64,000 nt of DNA, taken from the NCBI GenBank assembly GCA_963693315.1, contig OY856187.1:113662437-113726436 (forward strand). The letters run 5' to 3'. A program made the position numbers and the translations under genes. Under the pieces are notes generated by a model. It was given only the letters and a program-made list of their open reading frames with translations. It ran no database searches and was not told where the DNA came from. Shown piece after piece: positions 44,914 to 55,631 of the stretch; positions within the stretch are counted from its first letter, which is position 1; every line of letters starts with the position of its first letter. Source of the stretch: Diogma glabrata (taxonomy: Eukaryota; Arthropoda; Insecta; Diptera; Cylindrotomidae).

Positions 44914-47550
44914 TAGGGTTGGCAATACCGGTATCCCGACCAAAATTTGATTTCGTAAATACCGGTGTTTAAAATTAAAATACCGGTATTTTCGGTATTT
45001 TTAAACATTTTATATCAAATAATTAATAAATAGCTTTTTAATAATAAAATATCCTTATTTATGATCAAATGTAGGGTTATTCTATTGAGTTTTGAATTAA
45101 AAATATATGGTAATCAAAAACAACAGTGTAAATGAAGTACAATAAATAAAAAATGATGTAAATGAAGGACCAAGTCATAAACACATTGACTGACACACTT
45201 TCATTTTTATTCCGTTTTTTCTAGGAATTTGTTAAGCGACGAATTAGTCCACAACTGGAATAGTTTTGTTTTCTTAACATTGCATTAATTTATTTTGATT
45301 TTTAACTTAAAGTGTTTGTGTTACAATTTGTTTTAAACAGTATTAGTTAAAATACAGAAGATTTGTTTGTTTAAATTTAAAAGTAAGCTAAAAGGAACAA
45401 TTTTTTTAATTTAAATGGTTTTAATCGAAATTTTAAATAGTTTTTAAAAGTTTAAATTGCGAATTGTACTTCCATACTTATGGATCATTATAGTTTTGAG
45501 AAACACAAAAAAAAGTTCTACTGACAAAACTTCACCATGGTTCCATTTTCTACGTGAGAGGAATGGTCAAATTTCAAAATGTAATCACTGTTTCAAGCTA
45601 ATTAAAATTGTTGGAGGCAGTACAGGTGGTCTTCATACACACCTAAGAACAGCGCACAATATTAACCTTTTAAAGCGGGAGCACGTTGCAGTTAAAGATG
45701 GATTATCGTTTCATACAATTAGTTCATCCATTGATATAAGAAAAGGATTAGTGGCATGTGGATATGTTAACATACCTCTGTCACACCACACAATAAAACA
45801 AAAAGTTTTATAATATGGACAAGAAATAAGGAACCATTTGGTTACAAATTTAAAGAATCGGATAAAAAATAATGAAAGGTTTAGCTTAACGTTAGATGAG
45901 TGGACCTCAATACGAAATAGACGCTGTTTGAATATCTATCTGCACACGAAACAAGAATTTTGGAATCTTGGTTTGAGTCGGGGCTTCGGTTCAATGCCCG
46001 CAGAAAAGTGTATTAAGCTTATAGAAACAAAACTTGAATATCATGGAATTTCATTTAATAAGCATATAGTATGTATTACCACCGATGGAGCATCGGTTAT
46101 GACGAAACTTGGAAGGTTAGTGGAAGCATCTTAACAACTTTGCTTCGCATATGGTGTACAATTAGCTGTTACAAGTGTTCTATATAAAACAAATACTAAT
46201 CAAAACAATATAGGAGAACAACCAGAGCAATGCTCCGAAGACGATGAAAGTGAAACGGACGAAGAATGTGATGGTGATGCAAATAGCGATTCAAATCGGT
46301 GTGATCTTTCCCATGTTCTTATTTTACCTATCATTACGAGAATACGAAAAGTGGTAAAGTTATTCCGTAAATCACCAACAAAAAATGATCAAGGTCTGCA
46401 AAAATATTCTCGGGAAGAATTTGGCAAGGAGATACAACTAGTATTAGACTCGCGAACTAGATGGAGTAGTTTGTTGGCAATGCTGTAGCGATTCTTTAAG
46501 TTGAAAAATTGTATTCAGAAAGCGTTGATTGATTTGAAAAATACAACAATTTTTTCTGAGGATGATTTCGAAATGATCTCGAGTACAATTTCGGTCTTGC
46601 TTCCTTTAAAATTAGGAGTAGAAGCTTTGTGCCGACAAGACTCAACTTTATTAACAGCAGATGCCACGATTGACTTCATGTTAAAATCTCTCAAGGAACA
46701 GCAATCACCATTAGCTAATGAAGTTTTTATGGCACTAAAAATCAGAATGAGTGCCAGAAAAACGATTTGTCAAGCCTATTGCAATATTTACACAATACCA
46801 ATGAAACTGACGAAGAAGATAGAGATATTTTTAAACCAATAACGAAAGCTTCGGCTATTAAATTAATAGTAAATTTAGTACAACGATTAGCAAAAAGATG
46901 GAGATATTCAGTCTACCTCTGCGTCAATTATTGTTGAAGATGAAGATGATAACAATGTGAGTATAGTTGATACGACAACTCTTTCTATGGAAGAAAAGCT
47001 CCAGATTGCAATAACAAAAAAAACATGTGTGCAAAATAAGGAAGAATTAGATTGCAGAAAAGATCTTTCCAAAATAATAAGAAAGAAATTGATATTTTAC
47101 GAAGAAGAAAAAACTGAGGGACATTTCATTAAACTTGTATATGACTGGCTATTAACAATTCGTCCAACAAGCGTCGAATCAGAAAGAGCGTTTTCGTCCG
47201 CTGGGTTAATATGCACCAAAATTCGCTCTAGACTCTCAGATGAGAGCATTAATGAAATCAGCTTTTTAAGAGCCCATTTTAATAGTATACTATGAATAAT
47301 TAGTACTAATTCTTTCAAATAAATTCCATTTATTTTGCTTTGTTTTAGCTTATTTTAGTCAGTGAAAATTGAAATGTTATGTAAATGAAATCTATTTTTG
47401 TTATTTAAATAAAAAATATTTCTTCTTTTATGTTTTTTACTATTTATTTTCGTTTTGATTAATACCGGTATAATACCGGTATACCGGTATTAAAATAATT
47501 GAATACCGAAATACCGGAATCGATATTTTGGTCCGGTATTGCCAACCCTA
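44914..47550 (+). mobile_element. hAT DNA transposon (2637 bp), inactive
   Basis: Terminal inverted repeats TAGGGTTGGCAATACCGG (44914-44931) and its complement ending at 47550, flanked by perfect 8-bp duplications ATATTGAT. Subterminal regions are rich in ACCGGTAT repeats in both orientations (44928-45000 and 47461-47540), as expected for hAT transposase-binding sites. It carries a decayed single-frame transposase with BED finger and C-terminal dimerisation domain. Complete ends with preserved duplications mean it has not excised since insertion. Confidence 0.95.
45457..47295 (+). pseudogene. hAT transposase with BED zinc finger, four stops
   Basis: One reading frame carries all four open pieces (45457-45813, 45838-46134, 46501-46842, 46957-47295), separated by stops at 45811, 46132, 46486 and 46840. 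The first piece has the BED finger: 'SPWFHFLRERNGQISKCNHC' with C-x2-C and 'HTHLRTAH'. The second has the hAT core 'FSLTLDEWTSIRNRRCLNIY' and 'CITTDGASVM'. Between 46135 and 46485 are 'YGVQLAV' and an acidic linker. The last piece ends in the hAT dimerisation signature 'PTSVESERAFSSAGLICTKI' with 'RSRLSDE' and 'FLRAHF'. Between about 46760 and 46930 two opposite frameshifts cancel. The acidic residues of the DDE core were not all located. Confidence 0.9.
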
Positions 47551-48085
47551 ATATTGATTAAGTTTTCTACAAATTCTGAAACTTACTAAATTTATTTAAC
47601 GGCCACTTTCTAAGTTAAGGGGATGGGACGCACACAAACCAACATAAACATTTTCGATAATATGCCAACACAAAAGGACCCCAAAATTAAGAAAAAATAC
47701 ATTCTTCTTAAAAAAAACTCAACCACTCATAAGACAGACACCTATTTGAACGCCATAAAAAGCGGTAATATTTTGTGACGAAGGAGATCCCAAACACAAC
47801 CTTTTCGTGCCCATTTCTTCACCTTCGTCACAAGGTGCCGAGAGAAAATGGGTGAGTTTAAGATCTAAGTTTTTTTCTTTTTTCTTTGTTGTAGCTGCGT
47901 TGATTATGTTAATCGAGGTTGTTTGTTTGTTCTTGATGGTCACGTCACGACTAACCATAATCAATATAGAATCGGTCTCCCCATCAACCTAATGTAGATT
48001 AAGAGATTATCATTATGGTGAGATTGAGCATGGTTCAACGGACGGACATGATGGTAAGTAGGGATGGCCGTCTTAGATTTTTTCT
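47551..48085. other. 8-bp hAT duplication followed by non-coding DNA
   Basis: 47551-47558 is the right-hand ATATTGAT. The remainder has overlapping open frames on both strands (47719-47964 and 47807-47992) without any known motif. I see no element ends. Confidence 0.45.
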
Positions 48086-48345
48086 TAATTTTTGTTTATC
48101 ATCATACCTCACTTGTAGAAAGAATCAGTACAACGTCCATGATGCGTTCTTATTCGGCTTAGTGTAGTCCACGTATGACGTGGCAGATCGAAACCAGGTT
48201 GGGTGGAAGCCGGGTTAGTAGTAGAAAGGCCAGGTGTGTTGTAATGGTTCCAGGAGGTGTCCCAGACATTAATTGCCAGCAGCTTGCTAGCAGTTTTATG
48301 TGGAGGCTTTCTTGATTTCATTCGACAACGAGTGTGGTCACCGTA
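48086..48345 (-). pseudogene. LINE ORF2 C-terminal fragment
   Basis: The minus-strand frame reads 'DHTRCRMKSRKPPHKTASKL', then 'STQPGFDLPRHTWTTLSRIR' and 'HGRCTDSFYK', followed by a stop where relatives have Trp ('KWG'). The phrase 'GFDLPR-WT-LNRIRT-HGRC' is a well-known end of insect R1/jockey/I-type ORF2 proteins. Only about 80 codons remain, so this is a short relic. Confidence 0.65.
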
Positions 48346-50690
48346 ATAATCGTGCAAGGATAACGTGATGTTGTTGGTAATAACAACAAAAATGCGAGAT
48401 ATACATAACAAAAATGCGAGATATGAACATTTCCCATTTTTATTATTTAATAATTGATTCTGGAATTTCACCATCTTTGAAAACTAAATTTGAAAAATTA
48501 AAACTAGAAAATTTCATTTAAAATAAGCAATAAATTTTTCAGTGTAATTTTCTTGATGTAGTCTTATTCAATAGCTTTAAAGTTTAAACCCAAATAATCT
48601 ATAGAATCGGTAAATTAGTTTTATTAAATTGCACAAAATACAAACAATATCAAATTAATAATATGTATATTCAAATGCCTTTTTCGTAATTTTAGTATGT
48701 TTTGGGTAACCAATCAATCTTTAAAATATTATTTTCTTTTCGAAATCGCCATATTTGAAAAACTATAATAAAAAAACTATAGAAAAATATAAAGCCTTAC
48801 TTGGTACCTTTTAAAATAAGTTATTCAAAACAGTCAATCCACTCGAGGACAATTTAAATTTAAGCTTTCCTTTTCTCTAATTTTCTTAACAAATTTCAAG
48901 CAAGTGTCAAAACTAGTGAAAAATTAAAAAAAAAATTAAAAATTAAAGATTTAGCAAATCCGTAATTATCGGGCAGAAGTTATTCAGTTTTTCGGCGTCT
49001 TGGTTCGACTTTCCATCAACTAGGCTCTTTATTTCTGCGCCTCGGTATTCTAAATATAATTTTAATGTGGTTTTGTTAGCAAACGTGTCTTACAATTTGA
49101 AAACAAAACATGTGTATAAATATGTACTTATAAATTAAAAAACAATTTAAATTAAAATGTTTATGTTTATGTTTATGTTTTGCAAAAAAAATTATTGCGT
49201 AAACTTTATAAAATTAATTTATTTGTTAAACAACCTTCTGTTTATAGTTGAAGATAAATAGCTAAACGTACAAGCACTAACAAATTCGATACAAGACATG
49301 GTCGTTAAAGACAAAAAACTAGATTAAGTAAAATGTCATGTTACTCTGAGCATATTAAATTGCTTCTTGATTATTTGAGTAAGTGCATAAATATTTTTAA
49401 CGTATATATTAAAGCAACATAATGATTCTAACAAATTATATTAATGATTAGGGACTTCAAATAGTACATTATGATGCTAGGACGTAAAGCTAAAGAAAAT
49501 CACTTTAGCTCAGAATTAAATACACTATTTTTTTGGCAAACTTCTAAATGTTTTATAGATATGAAAACATTTTTATAAATATGATTTACTATCATCATAC
49601 TTACTTCCAAAACCGGTGAAAAACATATAAATTCGTTTAAATAAAAGTTTTAATAAAAGCATCCTTGAATTCAAAATTTCATAATCCAATCAAAATATTT
49701 GTTATTTTTTGTTGTCATAGTTATACAGTAATTCAGTATTTCATAATGCAATCAAAATATTTATTTTTTATTGTCATAGTTATACAATTTGTTTGAAAAA
49801 TTAACAAATAATCTCATGTTGTATTACTTTTTCTACCGCCGTAAAAATATGAGTTACTTTTTCTGTCGCCGAAAAAAAATTAAAATAGGCGCAATACGTC
49901 AAAAAAGTAAGACTTTAACCTTCTTCCTAGCGGCAGTTTAGTTCAATTTTATAGTCATTTTCCGAAAAAAGAAATTTTGATATCAAAATTTTTTGTTTCA
50001 AACTCATAACTGCAACGTTTATGTTTTTAAACCATTTTTGGTTTATAAAGAAAGCGATGTAATCGCCAGAGTGATAGTTTATGTGATTTCAACGAACTTG
50101 GTGTGTGTGTTTGTCTGTATTTGGACACGATATCTCAGAGACTATACACGATATCTCAAAGACTTTATAACTTTTGATACCAAATTTGGTACACGGGTAT
50201 CTTAGGCCAATATCTGCTATGACATTAATTTTCAAATCCACAGGTCTACATTTTATTTTTTTATACTCAACAATAAACGGTAGTACGTATTTTGTTTTGG
50301 CCTTCGACAGTTTCGTTCCATCGGTTAACACAATTGTAGTTAATGATGCATAAGGTTTGGATAAATATTCTAAGACTGGGTTCCAATTAGCTGCTAAATT
50401 GTACTAAACTGCTAAATCTAAATTTAATTTTACAAAATTACTAAATTTTACTGTAAATTAATGTAATCAAGTTGTCAGTTATTGTTTAACGAACGAATTT
50501 CTTCACAATTATTTAGAAAGAAAATTTTAATTTAGTCAAATTAAATAGTTGGCTAAATTGATTTAGCACGTTTAGTACAATTAAGCATCAATTGGAACGC
50601 AGTCTAAGAATAAAATTTCGAAAATTTCAAGTAGGCCTCATAGACCAGGGTCGATAATTTTTGAAAACAAAAAAATAATAGTAGGATGAA
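48346..50690. other. AT-rich DNA with small tandem repeats
   Basis: No gene recognised. Small repeats: 'aacaaaaatgcgagatat' twice (about 48384-48425), ATGTTT repeated four times (about 49158-49183) and a 65-bp duplication 'caatcaaaatatttattttt' plus 'gtcatagttatacaatt' (about 49671-49790). The last also recurs once at about 60620-60700. The 93-bp 'acttttctaccgccg'-like word pair lies near 49826-49875. Confidence 0.45.
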
Positions 50691-50729
50691 ACCCATTAGA
50701 AAAGGAGGAGAATATTATAAAAATGAAAG

Positions 50730-50890
50730 GAAAAATAATTTACGGGCGATCTGAGGTCGGGAAGGGGAAGGGGTGAGTTTTTAAGGGTAAAAAATGGTTT
50801 ATCTCGATTTCCGGCAAAACTAAAAGTCCTATGGAAAAAAATTAAATGTCAAAGTTGTAGGTAATACAAAGATCTAAAACTTTTCTATCT
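50730..50890 (-). repeat. Diverged fragment of the 17133-type foldback arm
   Basis: 'gggaaggggaaggggtgagtttttaagggt', 'gatttccggcaaaactaaaagtcct' and 'caaagttgtaggtaatacaaagatctaaaact' align in order with 17265-17392 ('ggtgggagtggggtgggtttttagggg', 'atttatggctaaaccgtgcatcct', 'caaaagttgtaggaaataaaaagatctaaaact'). The similarity is moderate. This shows the foldback family is dispersed and old. The strand is relative to the right arm and arbitrary. Confidence 0.6.
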
Positions 50891-52300
50891 AAATCTAAAA
50901 CTAATAACTCGCGTTTGGAAAACGCATTCGCACTAGTAATACACACTATTTTTTTTAACAAGTGCGTAAAATTTATAAATATTTATTTAATTGTTCATTT
51001 AATCAATTATTTAACAAAGTTATAAACAAATTTAAGCTTTTTAAATAATTAAAGTGTGCCTTCTTCGTTGTAATAGTTGTAAATTATACTAGTTCGAAAA
51101 TATAAACATAAGAATCCAACTAAAACAACACATAGGAATCCAATAAGAGCTGTTAAAATTGTAAACTTTGAAAACCTAAATAAATTGTATTTTCTTGCAA
51201 TTCAAATGATGAAATGTGTTTAAGTTGTTTTTGAAGTTATACTTCTTTGCGCTCGTTGTAAATATTTTGATGTGGTGTTAATCGAGGAACCGCGTCACGC
51301 TGTTTGAAGTTATATTTTAACCTTTATGCTGTATGGTAATAAAGACGAAATTAGTAAATCAACCTTATGCTGTATGGTAATAAAGACGAAATTACTAAAT
51401 CAATCATATTTTATAATAATAAAACATTATTCGCTTAGTTATCTTTGATCAATTTTTTTTTTCACTTTTCGGAATTATCATTAAAATGAATAGTTAATGT
51501 ATAATGTGACAAACAAATATGTACATTTATATGAAAATTATGTTAAATTATTTTTTAACAAACACATATTTCTAATTTACAACAAATATGTTCTTATGGT
51601 TTGCAATTATATAAAATATGTACATATTTCTATGCATTAACACCAATACGATACATATAAGCATTGCTTATATATGATTAAACAAACCTGCTTGCATTAG
51701 CAGAACTGTCCTGACAGGTTCCAAAAATTGGAAATTGACGTTTCTTTTCCTCTTCTTAGAAACATTGATGAACCAAGAATTTGCATTGGAACCTTAGTAC
51801 CGAAGAAAAAGATTATGAACAATATCAAAGTTACAGATTTAAAGTGTTTTACTTATTGAGTGAAATATGCTTCTCCATTACTTTCAAAACTATTATTGTT
51901 ATTGCAAGGGATCTATAAAATGTATGCAAATATGTTAACATATGTTGTGATTTGACTGTTTTAATAATAATATATAAGTCTGAATTTACAAATGAAATTA
52001 GTCTTATTATTATTTTTTCCAATTTTTGTTTTAAGTTGTGGGAAGGAATGTGGAAATAAGACGATGACCATAAAGCGATAAAACCCATTAAACGAAAATA
52101 TTCACTAAAAATGGTGGTATTTTTTAATCGGCCGGCGTATGCATCAATGTAGTAGAGTATTGCAGACAATCGATAAAATATATTTGCGATTTGCAATACG
52201 ACCCTCTTCAGAACAGCAAAATTTCTGGATTGATAAATGATTATAAGTCTACATGAAATAGGACGCTAAACCAATAGCAATGAACCAGTGTACCTATTTT
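50891..52300. other. AT-rich DNA with a 41-bp direct duplication
   Basis: 'cttatgctgtatggtaataa' with its following 'agacgaaattagtaaatc' occurs at about 51321 and again at 51362. A 115-residue open frame at 51849-52196 on the minus strand lacks known motifs and is only weakly hydrophobic, so I do not call it a gene. Nothing else is recognised. Confidence 0.4.
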
Positions 52301-52750
52301 GTATGACGAGTACGGTGGTTTCGGAGTAAGAAATTGACAGATGTGACATCAAATAAACAAATATATTTACGCTCACCTAATTGTTCGTGACACATTGAAT
52401 TATTTGAATTAAATCTTTGGAATAAAATTTTAACTTTTTTCTAACCCTAATCTTTTGCCATCTACATTTATAAAAATTATTTAATTATTACTTGTCTGTC
52501 AATGTGTTTTAATTTTAACATACATTTAATATGTAAATTTATCTATAGCTTTAGAGACATTTACTTAATGGCTTTTGCTGACTGCAAAATGATACTATTA
52601 CATTACTTTCAAACTTTTTATATTTACTAATAAAATAAGTTAAATTAAATGACATTACAAAAAACTATCGGAGAATTTACTCAAAAAAAAGCAGTTTTCA
52701 ACCACTTTATCTGGGAAGCACGGGCATCGCCGTGCGGGTGTATCTTCTAG
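52301..52750 (+). mobile_element. Probable Helitron 3' end (non-autonomous)
   Basis: At 52717-52734 GCACGG-GCATCG-CCGTGC forms a 6-bp GC-rich stem. Eleven bases later the sequence ends CTAG (52747-52750), followed by T. Helitrons end in a hairpin 10-12 bases before CTRR and insert between A and T, so this fits closely. The 5' TC end was not identified, so the start given is nominal. No replicase is encoded nearby; the Helitron replicase remnant at 1480-3600 lies 49 kb away and cannot be linked. Confidence 0.55.
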
Positions 52751-52778
52751 TAATTAATAACTATACGTTCTTATACTT

Positions 52779-52965
52779 TTTGAATAATAATTTTTTTTTT
52801 TGAATAACATTTTTTTTTATTTATTTTTTGAATAATATGTTTCTTTTTTTTATATTTTTTTTTTTGAATAATATTTTTTTTTTGTGTAATATTTTTTTCT
52901 TCTGAATAATATTTTTTTTCTTGAATAACATTTTTTTTTTGAATAATATTTTTGTTTTTTTTTTA
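52779..52965. repeat. T-rich tandem repeat with GAATAATA units
   Basis: About nine occurrences of 'tgaataata' or 'tgaataaca' separated by T runs of 8-14 bases, period about 20-25. It lies 28 bases downstream of the Helitron-like terminus. Confidence 0.75.
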
Positions 52966-53939
52966 GTTATTTGTTTTAATGTATCCTATCTGTCTGTCTG
53001 TGTCCGTGTGTGCGAGCGAATGGGCAAAGAAGTATAACTTCCACCGTCTGGTCCGACGCAGACCCTACTTTTTTACAATATGGTAAGTTATTTAAATTAT
53101 TATTTTGATATTTGAGTGCTCTAAAAATCTTATATATAGATAGATATATGGATAGATTTAACTACAAATCTCACATGCAGGCAGCGTTACGGTTCAGGTT
53201 TACAAAATGTTTTGTGGTCTTTTTACCTAATTATTGCATGTGTTGGTGTTTTTCGTTAGAGATGAAAGCGAAAATTTTATTCCACAAACTATTAAACTAA
53301 TTTGTATATTTGACAGATTAGTTTAGTTTACAGTTTTAGATAATAAAATGTTGTTGTTGAATAAATGATGTTTAGATAATGTATTTAAATCTTTTTGGTG
53401 CTTGGTTTTGATAACGCGGAAGGAATTAAAGAAATCCTTCAAATCAAGAAGACTTAGTTTTGTTAAATAACTTATTATTTTTGATCCATAAAATTTTTAT
53501 TTGATAAATTGAACCTGTTTTAATTTATTACTGAGAAGCTTCAAGTCGTCCGACTTATTTCCGTACGTGTTTAATTTATTGTGACCCAACTCTTTATGAA
53601 AAATGTTTGAAATTGGGATGAAAGCACGATCGGGTAAAGAGGAAATGATAGAAGTAGGGAGATCGGACGCTCTGTGGTGCTAGCGGCGAATTTGTTGCGA
53701 GTTTTGAGATATTTCTAATGTATTTAGGATAGTATCTGTCGTCACACAGAGACAAAAAAACATGTTTGGCAAAGGAATAGCCGATGTTGAATTTGGTAGG
53801 AGTATTTTGAGTGAGAAATATGAATGATTGATGAGAATGAATAAATGATAGGAATGAATCAGAGAATAATTTTGTTAAAAAGAAACTACGAGGATTCTTT
53901 GTGAGCACTTCAACTCAAGTAATTAAGGAAATCATTTGA
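52966..53939. other. Non-coding DNA, nothing firmly recognised
   Basis: A GC-richer stretch at 52988-53070 ('ctgtctgtctgtgtccgtgtgtgcg') resembles the GT/GTCT-rich blocks seen near ends of insect repeats. The minus-strand open frame at 53594-53908 (about 104 codons) looks protein-like only in part and matches no family I can name. Confidence 0.35.
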
Positions 53940-54112
53940 GTTTTTCAATTTGATAGTATATTATAGATTTTTCTCAGAGAAAAACTCCAGTAGAAACAAT
54001 ATGTGTTTTGGTTATGATGCGAACTTATACCTTATCAGTGCCATGATTCAAATTCTTTGGCAGACACGCAGATCCAACTACGCCACCAAGGCGTTGGTAT
54101 TTCAAAGTTAAA
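53940..54112 (-). repeat. tRNA-derived SINE-like unit
   Basis: On the minus strand from 54110 the sequence reads 'GGTGGCGTAGTTGGATCTG', a good box-A-like stretch. It is followed after about 65 bases by 'TAAGTTCGCATC', a plausible box B, and then a non-tRNA body with 'TTTTCTCTGAGAAAAA'. The spacing and order are those of tRNA-derived insect SINEs. No target duplication or simple tail was identified, so confidence is moderate. Confidence 0.45.
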
Positions 54113-54317
54113 ATTTCATCATTTCATCTACTTAAGAATTGAGTTTTTCAATCTTCGTGGGATATGAAAATAAAAAAAGATTATTTTTGTTTTGATTTTT
54201 TTTCAATTCTAGTGTATTAGTCTTAGTCTAATTTTAAATCTACGAACTCATTTTCCAGACTCTTACTAAATTGATACGTCTATTTCTATTTGTATTACAT
54301 ACAAGAAAGATCAAACA

Positions 54318-54678
54318 TCAACTACAGGTGTTTGTAAACAAATCACACCTGAGAAGACTGATCAAATGCTTCTGGCCGAACACCATCAGTAACCAGGAAC
54401 TTCTACGGCAGACAGAGCAATTAGACATTGAGACCGAGATAAAACAAAGGAAATGGAGATGGATAGGACATACACTGAGAAAATCAGCCGAATATATAAC
54501 AAGGATGTCCCTAGGGTGGAATCCCCAAGGTAAAAGGAGAGTTTGGAAACCACCCATGACATGGAAGAAAACGGTGCTATCTGAAACAAAACAAATTGGC
54601 AAGATATGTGGTGAACTGAAAGTGATTGCCCCCAACAGAGTTAGATGGTCCAGTCCAGTAGACGCCCTATGCTTATAA
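54318..54678 (+). pseudogene. LINE reverse transcriptase C-terminal fragment
   Basis: The frame encodes 'LQVFVNKSHLRRLIKCFWPN', 'ISNQELLRQT', 'KQRKWRWIGHTLRK' and 'SLGWNPQGKRR' and ends 'RVRWSSPVDALCL' at the stop. This is the C-terminal end shared by a widespread LINE group whose proteins are often annotated as endonuclease-reverse transcriptases or craniofacial development protein 2-like. The upstream part of ORF2 is absent, so the copy is 5'-truncated; the 3' UTR runs into AT-rich sequence. The frame is intact over 120 codons. Confidence 0.8.
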
Positions 54679-54889
54679 ATGGAGATAAAGGAAAAAAATA
54701 AAAAATTTTATATGTATATTTTGTCTATATTGTGTAACTGATGTTCCTCTATGAGAACTAGGAGATCGACCTCGACCTAGTTCATACAAATTTTCCGTTG
54801 TTGTAATTTTTGAAACTGCTTTCATTTAATGGTTACTTTGAAACGTTATTTCTAAACTCAAGATCAATCATATGTGGCCTCAAAATTAT

Positions 54890-55600
54890 CATCTTTGTTT
54901 TAGAATTTAATAACGCTTCAAAAATTTTTTCATCACGAAGTCCAACAATAAACCGATAAAACAAAGCTTCTTTTATAATATCGTCTTTCAATCATATATA
55001 GTTTTTGTAATTTTTTTTTTCCAAGAACCTCCAAAATCACATAATGCCACCATTGATTTTAATCTCAATATAAATTCCGACAAATTTTCCTTATCTTCTT
55101 GTTTGGTTTTATGAAACTTTGCACGTTCTGTTCTAATATTTCTTTTCTTAAAAAAACATTTTTTAATAACAATAGACATTCATCAAGAGTTTTCTGTTTC
55201 TCTCACTGTAATTTAGGTACCGTTAACTTCATTAAAGTTGCACATGGAGGGCCCAGAATACAAGTGAACTAAGTCCATAAAAAGCTTTTTTGTGCTACTG
55301 AGGTTTAAAGTTAATTTTTTATAACAAAATTACCTATTAATATTTTTTTAATTATAACTTAAATTTGTTTAACTATATATGTGGTCCAACATATGCTGAA
55401 CAAATGACAAAATGCCTGACCATATGCCTGAACAAAATGCCTGAGCTTGCCAATTTCTGTCCCTTCTCTAATTTATTTGCAATAACAATTTGTTGCAAGC
55501 GATCTTCGTATGCCATCCAATTTGTTTCTTCAACATACTGTTCTAACCAACTATTTTTTGTATATCATATAAGACAATATTTTCAGCTTGAATTTCTATA
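54890..55600 (-). pseudogene. Decayed Ty3/gypsy gag fragment
   Basis: Reading the minus strand from about 55600 gives 'SWLEQYVEETNWMAYEDRLQ', 'ANKLEKGQKLASSGILF' and 'YVGPHI'. After frame changes follow 'KQKTLDECLLLLKKHF', 'FHKTKQEDKENLSEFILRLK' with 'SMVALCDFGG', and then 'DDIIKEALFYRFIVGLRDEKI'. This is the course of a retrotransposon gag (N-terminal helix, Y-ERL, GP-Y, QEDKE-S-EF, L-LA--C-FG, I--RFV-GL-D). At least three frameshifts or stops are present. No protease or LTR was recognised next to it. Confidence 0.65.
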
Positions 55601-55631
55601 TTTCGCACAATTTTTCGCAAGTGTTTGTTAA

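Noticed and set aside
47719..47992. Opposite-strand open frames of 81 and 61 codons next to the hAT element
   Set aside because: They overlap each other, lack motifs, and contain low-complexity Lys/Phe runs.
51849..52196. 115-codon minus-strand frame, somewhat hydrophobic
   Set aside because: No family resemblance; a frame of this size is expected occasionally by chance in this amount of sequence.
53594..53908. 104-codon minus-strand frame as a possible gene
   Set aside because: Parts look protein-like in two frames, but no family or element could be named.
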